The notes below the pieces were generated by a model. It did not search any database. It saw nothing but the letters and a program-made list of their open reading frames with translations, and had not been told where the DNA came from. Of a stretch of DNA of 64,000 nt, positions 37,118-46,047 are shown piece after piece. Within the stretch, counting starts at the first letter, position 1. Each line of letters opens with the position of its first letter. The DNA lies in contig OZ245731.1 in NCBI GenBank assembly GCA_965227155.1, positions 1,178,001 through 1,242,000 of the forward strand, in the 5' to 3' direction. The position numbers and the translations under genes were made by a program. This stretch comes from UBA6059 sp965227155 (GTDB taxonomy: Bacteria; Bacteroidota; Bacteroidia; Cytophagales; Cyclobacteriaceae).

Positions 37118-37855
37118 CTATGCAGTAGCTTCTTCGTCCTGACGAAGGCGAGCAATTCTTACAGACTTTCTTTCTTTATGTCCGCAGTAACTGCAGGTGA
37201 AATGCTTCATTAGTTCTCCCTCTTCAGTAGCAGTAGGAGACTGGATAACCTCTTCTGAAGTCATTTTTAGAGTTTGATAGTTACATTCAGAGCACTTCAA
37301 TGCATGTAATCTACCGTTGTACTTCTCAATTTTTGTGTAACCGGATTCTTCATCAATCCAAACATCATAGTCAACAGCAAAAGCATCTTCCTCAGCCTGC
37401 ATACCTTCATCCAGGTAAACATCTTCTTCTTCCTCGCTAAGTAGTCTCATTTTTCTACCATCAGGAGAAATTCTTGGGCTGTAGCGTAATTTCTTAAGCC
37501 TCTTTTCTATGTAGAATGGATAATAGAATTTTAGAACGTTTTGAATAACCACGCCTACAATAATAGCAAGCATTGAGCTAACAAAGATTCTCACAAAGAA
37601 CCACAACCAACCTGTCTTGTCAACAAGTGTGTTAGCATAAACTGCGGCACCAATGATAATGAATAAAGCTGCATACCAAAGTAGCTTTATCTCACTAGTG
37701 TTAATGTAATCGTATTTGTCCTTTTGTTCTTTGATGCTTATCAGCTTGACCAGGTGACCAAGAAAAATAAGCACCCCAACAATGGCAACAGCATAAGCAA
37801 TGTACCTGCCATATGTGTTCCAAGCTTGTAGTAATTCAGGTGAAATGTCTGTCAT
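37118..37855 (-). CDS. Membrane protein with C-terminal zinc-ribbon-like Cys pairs
   Basis: The 245-residue protein has three predicted helices (near residues 17-38, 53-72 and 83-105), a basic stretch RLKKLRYSPR, a very acidic segment (residues 140-165), then a C-terminal region with two CxxC motifs (CSEC and CSYCGHKERKS) about 35 residues apart, which should bind zinc. I do not recognise the family. The histidine after the last pair and the basic RIARL tail suggest binding of nucleic acid or protein, but this is a guess. It is single-gene and divergent from the lipoprotein gene. Confidence 0.7.
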   Translation of the reverse strand: MTDISPELLQAWNTYGRYIAYAVAIVGVLIFLGHLVKLISIKEQKDKYDYINTSEIKLLWYAALFIIIGAAVYANTLVDKTGWLWFFVRIFVSSMLAIIVGVVIQNVLKFYYPFYIEKRLKKLRYSPRISPDGRKMRLLSEEEEDVYLDEGMQAEEDAFAVDYDVWIDEESGYTKIEKYNGRLHALKCSECNYQTLKMTSEEVIQSPTATEEGELMKHFTCSYCGHKERKSVRIARLRQDEEATA

Positions 37856-38300
37856 AGCATTAATAAGTTAATTTGTAAACTTGCGTCAATAAGATATCCC
37901 TTTAAGTTAAACAATCAATTAAATCCGGTGCCAAGCTGATTGAAATTAAAGACTTCTAGTTAAAAGAATTTGCCATAAAAAACAAACTCAATCACTTATA
38001 TGTACTAAAATTAATCAAAATTCAATGTCCAATCCAGTCTTTGGCATCTAAACTAATTACAACGCCATTATATATACCGCTGGAAAATTGAACGTAACCA
38101 TCAATAATGTACAATTTGAGAAATTATTGCAACATTACAAATGATTATTGCAATTATACAATTTTCTGACCAGCTTTCATGACTCTGGCATTCCTTCCCC
38201 CTTATAGTTTTTTTATCAACTCTGGCCTAAAAGTGTACCATAATCGAGCGAAATACGTTAGAACGCTACAAAGAACTAAATTAAATCTAAAAAAACTACA
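37856..38300. other. 445-base AT-rich intergenic region
   Basis: The divergent gap between the zinc-ribbon membrane protein and the lipoprotein gene holds no credible reading frame, tRNA or repeat. It contains near matches to the -7 box (for example TACAATTTG at about 38110, one base too long) but no full promoter I would defend. Its length is unusual for this compact window. Confidence 0.5.
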
Positions 38301-39269
38301 ATGAATTATTTACTTAGGTACGCTTCTCTATTGACAGCATTTTTAGGAATTACCATACTGATCGGATGTGGCGATGATGATTCTGAATTACCTGCACCGG
38401 CAGCACCAACGCTATCTGTTTCAGTTAGTGGTTCTGCACAAGTTACCGGCACAGAAATCACCGGTGAACCAGGCGATAATGTAATTTTCACCTGGTCTGC
38501 AACAACTCCGGCAGGTTTTAATGCATTCAGGGTGACACAAGGTAGTACTATACTTTTGGATGTATCGCGCAGTGATCTCGGCCTGGAAGCAGGAGCAGGA
38601 TCAGCCAGTGGTAATCCATTTGAAATTGTATTTGATGAAAACTCTATCGGCACTTCGACATTAGAACTATTGCTTGTTGATGATGACAATCAAACCGATA
38701 GCCAGCAGTTTAACATTACGGTAACAGAGCCTGCTTCTCCAGCAGCCAGGGCTTACTCTGCCATACTTCTGGCAGCGCCACTGGGTGACTTTAGTGGAGA
38801 ATCTTTCTTTAGTACCAATACAGGTGAAATTTATTCACCCGCTGATGTTACCGGTACCGCGGCAGCCCTTTCGCCTAATATTGATTTTGGATATTATTAT
38901 GGCGTTACCGACCAGGCCAGTCTTGCATCTCCTAATGGTTATTCTCAGCTAACCAATACGGTACTGGCAGATCAAGTAGCGGGCTGGAATGTGCTCAATA
39001 GCACTACTTTCGTATCAACAAGCATTAGCGCAGAAGGATTTCTCGGCATCTCTACCTGGGCAGATATTGATGACGCCTATGACAATGGTGCAAACGAAGG
39101 CAATGTTATATCGAACCTAACTGAAGGCGATGTAATAGCTTTTGCTACCGATGCCAGCAAAGACGGTGGAAGCAAGCGAGGGGTATTTATAGTAAGAAGT
39201 ATAACTCCTGGCGATGGTGAAAACGGACAAATTGAGTTAGATATCCTGGTACAGGAAGATGCTAGTTAA
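38301..39269 (+). CDS. Secreted lipoprotein of unknown function
   Basis: The 322-residue protein has a signal with lipobox ILIGC (Cys23) followed by GDDDSE, typical of exported Bacteroidota lipoproteins (an acidic export signal after Cys). Residues 35-145 look like a PKD/Ig-type beta-sandwich (PGDNVIFTWSATTP, GTSTLELLLVDDDNQ, FNITV). The rest, with AYSAILLAAPLGDF, SFFSTNTGEIYS, SKRGVFIVRSITPG, has no family I recognise; it resembles domains in secreted adhesin-like proteins. It is monocistronic with a good terminator. Confidence 0.7.
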   Translation: MNYLLRYASLLTAFLGITILIGCGDDDSELPAPAAPTLSVSVSGSAQVTGTEITGEPGDNVIFTWSATTPAGFNAFRVTQGSTILLDVSRSDLGLEAGAGSASGNPFEIVFDENSIGTSTLELLLVDDDNQTDSQQFNITVTEPASPAARAYSAILLAAPLGDFSGESFFSTNTGEIYSPADVTGTAAALSPNIDFGYYYGVTDQASLASPNGYSQLTNTVLADQVAGWNVLNSTTFVSTSISAEGFLGISTWADIDDAYDNGANEGNVISNLTEGDVIAFATDASKDGGSKRGVFIVRSITPGDGENGQIELDILVQEDAS

Positions 39270-39295
39270 TTAGCTGAAATTTCAAAGTATTTAGG

Positions 39296-39322
39296 AGGCT
39301 ATCCACTTGGATAGCCTTTTTT
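39296..39322 (+). terminator. Rho-independent terminator of the lipoprotein gene
   Basis: A perfect 9-bp stem AGGCTATCC/GGATAGCCT with loop ACTT and a run of six T at 39317-39322 starts 27 bases after the stop. Confidence 0.92.
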
Positions 39323-39444
39323 ATGCTTCTTACAGTAGTCATTTTCCATTCTTCACAATAAAACGACTTGAATGCTTTCTTTCATTGAACCATGAACCCA
39401 TTTACTTACAAATTCCATTATATTGTGAACAAATTATTAGCTAT

Positions 39445-40689
39445 ATGAGAATTTCCGGTTATCTATTTATTGTTTTTGCTATAATCGCTGCGTGTACCAA
39501 TCCTGAACCAAAAGAAACCACTCCATCGGACATGACTGACGAAGAATTAAGAGCCTATGCTAATACACTGGCTCAGGAATATATCATTACTGATGGGCAT
39601 GTCGACCTACCCTACAGGATGAAAGTTGCCGGTTTTATGCTTAAAAAAGAGATAATGGATGTCTCTGTAGAAACCGATGGGAATTTTGATTACCCCAAAG
39701 CGGTCCGTGGTGGATTGGATGCTCCTTTCATGTCAATTTACATCCCTGCGCAATATCAGCAGACAGGAGGTGCCAAAGAGGTTGCAGATTCATTAATCAC
39801 TATGGTGGAAAAGCTTACCACCACCTATCCGGATAAATTTGCTCTTGCTAAAACGCCTGCTGATGTGGAAACAAACTTCTCCAAAAAACTAATTTCCTTA
39901 CCTATGGGCATGGAGAATGGAGCACCAATTGAAGACGATCTTGCCAACGTGCAATATTTCTATGACCGAGGAATCAGATATATTACACTCACCCATAGTA
40001 AAGACAACCAGATTTGCGATTCCTCCTATGATACCACACGCACATGGAATGGCCTTAGCCCGTTTGGTAGAGAGGTTGTTGCAGAGATGAACCGGGTAGG
40101 TATTATGGTTGATATTTCGCACGTATCTGACAGCACTTTTTATCAGGTAATGGAAATCACCAAAGCTCCTGCTATTGCCTCACATTCTTCGGCAAGAAAA
40201 TTTACACCGGGATTTGAGCGAAATATGTCCGATGACATGATCAAAAAGCTTGCTGAAAATGGTGGTGTCATTCAAATTAATTTTGGTTCAACTTTTCTAT
40301 CAGGAGAATCACGCGAAAAGTTCGACAAAGTGAGGTCACATATAGTGAATTGGTTGGCTGACAATAATCTCAGCCGAACTGACTCTGCAGCTCAGGCATA
40401 TATCGAATCATACATGGCTGAAAACGATCCGTTTGCTACTGTACAAATAGCTGCTGATCACATAGACCATGTAGTTAGCCTGGTAGGAATAGACCATGTA
40501 GCTTTTGGTTCTGACTATGATGGTGTAGGCGACACATTACCTACAGGATTAAAAGATGTATCGGAATACCCTAACCTGATTTACGAACTATTAAAGAGAG
40601 GTTATTCGGCATCTGATATTAAAAAGATCTGCCATGAAAATGTGTTCAGAGTCTGGAACGAGGTACTGAATATTGCTGGAACTCTATAG
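39445..40689 (+). CDS. Membrane dipeptidase (peptidase M19) lipoprotein
   Basis: The 414-residue protein has a lipobox IIAAC (Cys17) and the M19 zinc ligands: DGHVDLP (His52, Asp54), a Glu in GMENG, and later DISHVS and ASHSSARKF, with VAFGSDYDGVG near the C-terminus. M19 enzymes hydrolyse dipeptides, including some D-amino acid and peptidoglycan-derived ones. I start at the ATG beginning the signal peptide; an earlier in-frame ATG overlaps the previous terminator. The stop overlaps the convergent gene by 6 bases. Confidence 0.93.
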   Translation: MRISGYLFIVFAIIAACTNPEPKETTPSDMTDEELRAYANTLAQEYIITDGHVDLPYRMKVAGFMLKKEIMDVSVETDGNFDYPKAVRGGLDAPFMSIYIPAQYQQTGGAKEVADSLITMVEKLTTTYPDKFALAKTPADVETNFSKKLISLPMGMENGAPIEDDLANVQYFYDRGIRYITLTHSKDNQICDSSYDTTRTWNGLSPFGREVVAEMNRVGIMVDISHVSDSTFYQVMEITKAPAIASHSSARKFTPGFERNMSDDMIKKLAENGGVIQINFGSTFLSGESREKFDKVRSHIVNWLADNNLSRTDSAAQAYIESYMAENDPFATVQIAADHIDHVVSLVGIDHVAFGSDYDGVGDTLPTGLKDVSEYPNLIYELLKRGYSASDIKKICHENVFRVWNEVLNIAGTL

Positions 40690-41424
40690 TTTTCTATCCA
40701 GATTCTTTTCAAAATCCTTTTTGAATCGTTCGAAATGCCAGTCGAAATCAAAGTCTAGCTGATAGAAATATTCGTCTAGCAGTGCATTAACGGCTTTAGC
40801 TTTTTGTACATTGTCAGCAAATCCAAGCGATCCGAAAGATTCCTTAAGCACTGGTGCACCACCTTTGCTAGAGACTATTTCTGATTTCTTTTTTCCCAAA
40901 GGCACCTCATATAGCTTTATGGAGAAATCAGCTTTGAAGCTATTCATAGAGACATAATGAAAATCATCATCATTGGTATGCTCTATAAATAGAAAATTGG
41001 TGAACTCAGGATGAATATAAACTGAGTTTACTGCAAATTCATCTTTGAACTTGTCCGGAGAAATAACTTCAATCTTATCTCTATCTATGTATTGACTGAT
41101 ATACTCCAATATTTCTTCATTGATCTCTTCCACAATATTTTCATCTACAATTCTTTCGTAGATGAATTTCATCTCACCAAATGACGATTCGAAACTCACA
41201 ATATCAAAGGGTTTAATCTTATCTTCAAAAAAGGTCGGTTCATATCGCTCTGGAGATTCATTGTAATTTTTGAACTGCAAAAGTATTTTTGTGGGCTCTA
41301 GCTTTAAAAAATATATCTTCTCTGAGCTGGCAAGTTTTTCGCTAAGTGTTTCAGCAGAAAGTGTCGAGAATTGGATTAGAGACAATAATCCGATGAAGGA
41401 CAAAATATAAAATTTCCTTATCAT
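40684..41424 (-). CDS. Hypothetical secreted protein
   Basis: The 246-residue protein has a signal peptide (FYILSFIGLLSLIQFSTLSAE) and a hydrophilic body rich in Glu, Lys and Phe with no cysteine. The repeated mix of short strands and helices, and the segments FFEDKIKPFDIVSFESS and LDEYFYQLDFDFDWHFERF, do not match any family I recognise. It should be periplasmic or outer-membrane attached. It is a single gene, divergent from the next small gene and convergent with the dipeptidase. Confidence 0.65.
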   Translation of the reverse strand: MIRKFYILSFIGLLSLIQFSTLSAETLSEKLASSEKIYFLKLEPTKILLQFKNYNESPERYEPTFFEDKIKPFDIVSFESSFGEMKFIYERIVDENIVEEINEEILEYISQYIDRDKIEVISPDKFKDEFAVNSVYIHPEFTNFLFIEHTNDDDFHYVSMNSFKADFSIKLYEVPLGKKKSEIVSSKGGAPVLKESFGSLGFADNVQKAKAVNALLDEYFYQLDFDFDWHFERFKKDFEKNLDRKL

Positions 41425-41543
41425 AGCTGGTATATTTGGGGTTGTTAACTCTTATCTTTCAAAAAGTTGGTTAAAGATAGAAAAAATATACAATCAAATA
41501 AAAAGTTGTAATTCCCAATTTATTGAGGCTTTAAAGAAACCGA

Positions 41544-41780
41544 ATGTTCAAGTTCTTCAAAAAGAAAGTAAAAGATAAAAGACCTCAGATAGTTGACCTG
41601 AATGGTGAACCTGTAGCTACAGGAGACATGGTGAAATCACTACGGTATGATTTGGGAGAATGTTTAGTTATTGAAACTGAGACAGGTCTTGCTTATGAAT
41701 CGGTCGAAAGTAAAAAAATTGTACATTGGACCAAGATGATTGATGCCGCTACAGAAAGACAAAAAGTTTACAAACTATAA
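41544..41780 (+). CDS. Small conserved-looking hypothetical protein
   Basis: The 78-residue protein starts MFKFFKKKVKDKRPQ (strongly basic), then a beta-rich part: VDLNGEPVATGDMVKSLRYDLGECLVI, ETGLAYES, KIVHWTKMIDAATERQKV. The GDMV and GECLVIETETGLAYES segments look like a small barrel seen in short cytoplasmic proteins of Bacteroidota, but I cannot name a family. Monocistronic by spacing. Confidence 0.55.
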   Translation: MFKFFKKKVKDKRPQIVDLNGEPVATGDMVKSLRYDLGECLVIETETGLAYESVESKKIVHWTKMIDAATERQKVYKL

Positions 41781-41927
41781 GGGTTGGCTTGTTCTAATCT
41801 GTTCACAATAGTGTCCGAATATAGAACAACACAATAGTTTCGGCATTTTTATTAACCTGTATTTCAAGTACTTATGTTTTTGGCACAAGGCTTGACTATA
41901 CAATTAAGAGGAAAGAAACAGGTTGAA

Positions 41928-42251
41928 ATGAAAAAGCAGCGCCAACAAACCATCATCATCATTACGGGAATTGTAATTGCCTTCATTATCAGTTTAAATC
42001 TTGTCAGGGCAAATTCCCTTACGGAATTAAGCCATAAAAACCTGGCCACTATTCATACCACTGCCGACCAGGTGGCTACAGAAGTCGAGATGCATCATGT
42101 AGTGGTATTCAATAATAGCAATGAAATTATTTTTGAAATTGAGGCTCCTGCAAGCGAAGTTTCGGACAATGTTCACCTGAATCGATTTTTGAATCTTTGC
42201 GATTTTGTATTATCATCAGGTGATTTTATGTTTTATCACCTAAACAAATAA
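41928..42251 (+). CDS. Hypothetical single-pass membrane protein
   Basis: The protein has about 107 residues, with a basic start MKKQRQQ, a membrane helix (IIIITGIVIAFIISLNLV), and a periplasmic part with an MHHVVVF segment and ending DFMFYHLNK. No family recognised. An ATG 18 codons earlier (41874) is possible but the later ATG gives the normal signal-anchor order. It is 2 bases ahead of the PspC gene, so the two are probably co-transcribed and may act together in the envelope. Confidence 0.55.
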   Translation: MKKQRQQTIIIITGIVIAFIISLNLVRANSLTELSHKNLATIHTTADQVATEVEMHHVVVFNNSNEIIFEIEAPASEVSDNVHLNRFLNLCDFVLSSGDFMFYHLNK

Positions 42252-42253
42252 AC

Positions 42254-42448
42254 ATGACTACTGATCGCAGATTATTCAGATCGAATGACCGGGTGCTTGC
42301 AGGCGTATGTGGTGGCATAGCTGAATACTTTGATACTGACCCCACCTTGATAAGAGTAGCCTATGTATTGATTTCTATATTCAGTGCTGCCTTTCCTGGT
42401 CTATTAGTCTACCTGATTCTTTGGTTTGTGATCCCTCCTAAGTTTTAA
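42254..42448 (+). CDS. PspC-domain protein
   Basis: The 64-residue protein is one PspC domain: RRLFRSNDRVLAGVCGGIAEYFDTDPTLIRVAYVLIS, then a membrane helix ending LWFVIPP. PspC domains occur in membrane stress sensors that regulate the phage-shock response in enterobacteria; stand-alone copies in Bacteroidota have an unknown role. The stop overlaps the convergent ureohydrolase-like gene by 4 bases. Confidence 0.92.
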   Translation: MTTDRRLFRSNDRVLAGVCGGIAEYFDTDPTLIRVAYVLISIFSAAFPGLLVYLILWFVIPPKF

Positions 42449-43605
42449 TTTAGTTTGGTATAATTGTTAATCCATCGCTGAGGGATTTCTCCTGCCACAG
42501 CTTTTTTATAGTCATCATAACTGCAGGGAACAACATGTGGCCTATTGTACAAACTTTTTGGAGTAGGCGCAGGCACTTCCATCCACCACTTCTCAGATTG
42601 GTTGCTTTTGTAGAAAACAATGTTTTCTGTGGTTGTATGATCCATACTCACCACATACTTTATATAATGTTTGGTAGTGAATTCCTGCTTATCGCGCCGA
42701 TTATAATACCCTTCGATAAAATACCACAACATAGTCGCGAGTACTACAGCACCTGTGCCATTTTCATCATCTTTAGCCGGATCATAGCCATAGAAACCTG
42801 CGGAGCTCAACCTTTCGCTACTACCGGCATACCATGCGATTCTACAGGCCTCCTCACCCGTAAGTCCAAAAACCTGGGGATTTTGCACTGCCTTCATATA
42901 CTGCGACTGAATAGCACATACATCGAACGATAATAAGTCTGCTTCCCTGATATAAGGTTCTGCCTCCTTAAAATTATCCCGTAGCTTGCCGAGCCTTATC
43001 GTATTAAAATATAGCTTCTCCAGCACATCAATAGCGGTGTACGGAACAAGGTAAGTCTGATGTGCCAGATGAGTATAGTTAAAAAGATAATTGGGTTCAT
43101 GCATTAAAATCTTATGAATATGAGATGATTGATGGCTACCAGCCTTTTCCTCATTAATATCAATAAATGCATCTACATTTAGAAAGCTGATCAGTTTTTC
43201 GGACATCTCATAAGCCTGGTACTGCGCATAGTCGAAATCATGTGTACCCCCCAGTATTATCGGTAAAATGCCCTTCTCAATCATAGAGGCAATCAATTCC
43301 GATAGACGACCTTTTGTTTCATCTAAGTCGTGCCCAGCCCTCAGATTTCCCAAATCTGCTACCCGGTAGGTCGATGCTCCCTTTTGCAACTCATACAACT
43401 TTTTGCGTACCTTATTTGCCGCCTGATCAATTTTGCTACTCTCACTCTTATCACTACCATCAGTAAGCCCAATGATTACCAAATCCATATTATTGATATC
43501 TGGAAGCTTATCTTGATGTATCTGAATGGAAGCACCTAATGACAAGGGTGCTGTTTTCTGCAAACCAAGATCAGGTATAGGATCAAAAAGTAGTTTTATG
43601 TCCAT
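42445..43605 (-). CDS. Ureohydrolase-fold protein with an incomplete manganese site
   Basis: The 386-residue protein has the arginase/formimidoylglutamase fold pattern: VIIGLTDGS, ILGGTHDFDY with the first His ligand (His122), then NVDAFIDI where the usual D-A-H-x-D reads D145-A-F147-I-D149, then LLSFDVCAI where D-x-D reads D229-V-C231. Thus His126- and Asp234-type ligands of arginase are replaced by Phe and Cys. Without them the binuclear Mn site should not form, so it is unlikely to be an ordinary formimidoylglutamase or arginase. I start at MDIKLLF; a GTG seven codons earlier is possible. Confidence 0.8.
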   Translation of the reverse strand: MDIKLLFDPIPDLGLQKTAPLSLGASIQIHQDKLPDINNMDLVIIGLTDGSDKSESSKIDQAANKVRKKLYELQKGASTYRVADLGNLRAGHDLDETKGRLSELIASMIEKGILPIILGGTHDFDYAQYQAYEMSEKLISFLNVDAFIDINEEKAGSHQSSHIHKILMHEPNYLFNYTHLAHQTYLVPYTAIDVLEKLYFNTIRLGKLRDNFKEAEPYIREADLLSFDVCAIQSQYMKAVQNPQVFGLTGEEACRIAWYAGSSERLSSAGFYGYDPAKDDENGTGAVVLATMLWYFIEGYYNRRDKQEFTTKHYIKYVVSMDHTTTENIVFYKSNQSEKWWMEVPAPTPKSLYNRPHVVPCSYDDYKKAVAGEIPQRWINNYTKLN

Positions 43606-43626
43606 GTGCTTAAATTGATTAGACAC

Positions 43627-43659
43627 AAAAAAAGGGAAAACTTAAATAAGTTTTCCCTT
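43627..43659 (-). terminator. nqrF: Rho-independent terminator of nqrF
   Basis: A perfect 12-bp stem (AAGGGAAAACTT / AAGTTTTCCCTT) with loop AAAT lies 22 bases after the nqrF stop, with a T run on the minus strand (43627-43633). Confidence 0.93.
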
Positions 43660-43680
43660 GCATTGAAGTTTTCGATATGC

Positions 43681-44985
43681 TTACCCACCAAAATCGTCAA
43701 AACGGACGTTTTCATCAGGTACACCCATATCATCGAGCATCTTTAATACAGCTGCATTCATTAATGGGGGTCCGCACAAATAAAATTCTATTTCTTCAGG
43801 CTCATCTACATTCTTTAAATAGTTGTCATACAAACATTGGTGAATGAATCCGATGTAGCCATCGCCATCTTTATCATCAAGTGATTTTTTTACTTTCCAA
43901 TTATCTTCAGGAAGTGGCTCAGACAGCCCTATGAAAAAGTTAAAGTTTGGAAACTCTTCTTCTATCTTTTGGAAATGGTCTAAGTAGAATAATTCTCTTT
44001 TTGACCTGCCACCATACCAGTAAGATACTTTACGACCTGTTTTCTCTGTATGGAATAAATGGAAAATATGCGATCTGAGTGGGGCCATACCTGCACCACC
44101 ACCTATGTAGATCATCTCTCTATCAGTAGGGTTGATGAAGAATTCACCGTAAGGACCAGAGATAGTTACTTTGTCACCAGGTTTTCTGGAAAACACGTAT
44201 GAAGAGCAAATACCTGGATTGACATCCATCCACTTGTTTTTCGCCCTATCCCATGGCGGTGTAGCGATACGAATATTAAGCATGATGATATTTCCTTCTG
44301 CAGGGTGATTGGCCATAGAATACGCCCTGAAGATCTCTTCATCATTCTTCATTTTAAGATCCCAAAGATTGAACTTATCCCAGTCAGGCTTAAATACATC
44401 CTGAGCGTGACCTAATTCCGGATGAGGCGTAATATCCATTTCGCTGAAATCCACCTCACATTTAGGAACATCTATTTGGATATAACCTCCCGATTCGAAA
44501 TCCAGTGTTTCGCCTTCAGGAAGTTTAACTTTAAATTCCTTGATAAAGGTTGATACGTTATAGTTAGACACAACCTCACATTCCCATTTTTTGATACCGA
44601 ATATTTCTTCAGGTATCTCGATGCGCATATCCTGCTTTACCTTCACCTGACACGAAAGCCTTACATTCTCTTTCTTCTCAGTTCGGCTTAGGTGACCTTC
44701 TTCAGTGGGAAGTACATCTCCTCCTCCTTCAGTGATCTTACACTTACACATAGCACAAGTACCACCGCCACCACATGCTGATGGCAAGAATAGCTTTTGC
44801 GCTGAAAGTGTGGATAATAACGTAGAACCGGCTGATGTAACAATAGGGTTCTTTTCATCGCCATTTACGATGATCCTCACATCACCTGACTGTACCAATT
44901 TTGATTGGGCAAACAGGAGTATGAAAACCAATAAAAGAATAACGATTGTAAACGCGATTATTGATGAGACAACTACAAACGACAT
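43681..44985 (-). CDS. nqrF: Na+-translocating NADH:quinone reductase subunit F
   Basis: The 434-residue protein has an N-terminal membrane helix (residues 5-27), a ferredoxin-type 2Fe-2S domain with Cys71, Cys77, Cys80 and Cys112 (SACGGGGTCAMC, LSCQV), then FAD- and NADH-binding domains with RAYSMANHP, GPYGEFF, GGGAGMAPLRSH and the terminal DDFGG. NqrF accepts electrons from NADH and passes them into the Nqr complex, which pumps Na+. The usual nqrA-E genes are not beside it: accD lies upstream and an unrelated gene downstream. It has its own terminator. Confidence 0.96.
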   Translation of the reverse strand: MSFVVVSSIIAFTIVILLLVFILLFAQSKLVQSGDVRIIVNGDEKNPIVTSAGSTLLSTLSAQKLFLPSACGGGGTCAMCKCKITEGGGDVLPTEEGHLSRTEKKENVRLSCQVKVKQDMRIEIPEEIFGIKKWECEVVSNYNVSTFIKEFKVKLPEGETLDFESGGYIQIDVPKCEVDFSEMDITPHPELGHAQDVFKPDWDKFNLWDLKMKNDEEIFRAYSMANHPAEGNIIMLNIRIATPPWDRAKNKWMDVNPGICSSYVFSRKPGDKVTISGPYGEFFINPTDREMIYIGGGAGMAPLRSHIFHLFHTEKTGRKVSYWYGGRSKRELFYLDHFQKIEEEFPNFNFFIGLSEPLPEDNWKVKKSLDDKDGDGYIGFIHQCLYDNYLKNVDEPEEIEFYLCGPPLMNAAVLKMLDDMGVPDENVRFDDFGG

Positions 44986-45023
44986 ATTTTAAATATTATT
45001 TATGACCGAATTATCGTACCTAG

Positions 45024-45031
45024 CAAATATA
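45024..45031 (-). promoter_or_regulatory. nqrF: Candidate -7 box of nqrF (TATATTTG on the minus strand)
   Basis: Exact TAnnTTTG match 38 bases upstream of the nqrF ATG. No TTG with standard spacing is seen upstream. Confidence 0.4.
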
Positions 45032-45105
45032 ATTGATAAAGATTATTTGTAATCTTTCAAGTTGGTAAATCAACCTTGTGACTATCCAAAAAGTTGCCCA
45101 AAATT

Positions 45106-45948
45106 TTAATTTTTCAGCAACCGTAGCAAAGTTGATAGTTTACTCTTCAGATTTCTTCGATCTACGATGAAATCGATAAATCCATGTTCCAAAACAAATT
45201 CGGCGCTTTGGAATCCTTTTGGCAGATCAGTGCCTATAGTTTCTCTGATGACCCTGGGCCCCGCAAAACCGATTAATGCACCAGGTTCTGCAATATTAAA
45301 ATCTCCCAGCATGGCAAAAGATGCGGTAACACCACCGGTAGTTGGATCCGTCAAAAGAGAGATAAATGGAATTTTCGCTTCTGATAAAAGCGCCAGTTTA
45401 CCACTTACTTTTCCCAGCTGCATTAGCGAGAACCCCGCCTCCATCATTCTGGCCCCTCCTGATTTTGAAATTACCATCAGAGGAATTTTATGCTTCAAGG
45501 CATAATCAACAGCTCTGCCAACCTTTTCACCGACAACCGAACCCATCGAACCTCCAATAAAAGAAAAATCCATACAGGAAACCACTAAGTCATGGCCATC
45601 TACTTTACCAACAGCAGTACGCGCGGCATCCTTCAGGTTGGTCTTTTTTTGTGACTGTACAATTCGCTCGGGATACGGCTTACTATCCACAAATTGTAGT
45701 GGATCTTTTGAGGTCATGTTCGCATCAAGCTCCTTGAACTTATTATTATCAAACAGAATCTCAAAATACTCTTTGGAACCAATTCTTACATGATAATCAT
45801 CTTCAGGACAAACAAAAGCATTGTTTTTCAATTCCCGCATGTGAATAATGGCACCACTAGGAGTTTTATACCACAATCCATCAGGAGCCTCTTTTTTGTC
45901 AGAGGTAGGGGTTAATATGCCTTTGTCCTGTCTTTTAAACCACGCCAT
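45106..45948 (-). CDS. accD: Acetyl-CoA carboxylase carboxyltransferase subunit beta (AccD), without a full zinc ribbon
   Basis: The 280-residue protein opens with AWFKRQDKG and PDGLWYKTPSG. The crotonase-fold core includes DFSFIGGSMGSVVGEKV, KSGGARMMEAGFSLMQ and TDPTTGGVTASFAMLGD. It transfers the carboxyl group from biotin to acetyl-CoA with AccA to give malonyl-CoA. In E. coli the N-terminus has a four-cysteine zinc ribbon; here only Cys47 remains and the others are Thr29, Gly32 and Asp50. It is monocistronic by spacing; accA is not in the window. Confidence 0.96.
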   Translation of the reverse strand: MAWFKRQDKGILTPTSDKKEAPDGLWYKTPSGAIIHMRELKNNAFVCPEDDYHVRIGSKEYFEILFDNNKFKELDANMTSKDPLQFVDSKPYPERIVQSQKKTNLKDAARTAVGKVDGHDLVVSCMDFSFIGGSMGSVVGEKVGRAVDYALKHKIPLMVISKSGGARMMEAGFSLMQLGKVSGKLALLSEAKIPFISLLTDPTTGGVTASFAMLGDFNIAEPGALIGFAGPRVIRETIGTDLPKGFQSAEFVLEHGFIDFIVDRRNLKSKLSTLLRLLKN

Positions 45949-46047
45949 AAAATGAAATTTTGGGCTTCAAAGATATGGATTTAATGTGTATCCATATTCT
46001 TATGAATGATTAGTTAATCGAATTGAATTTTTCGGGCAAAACTGATT

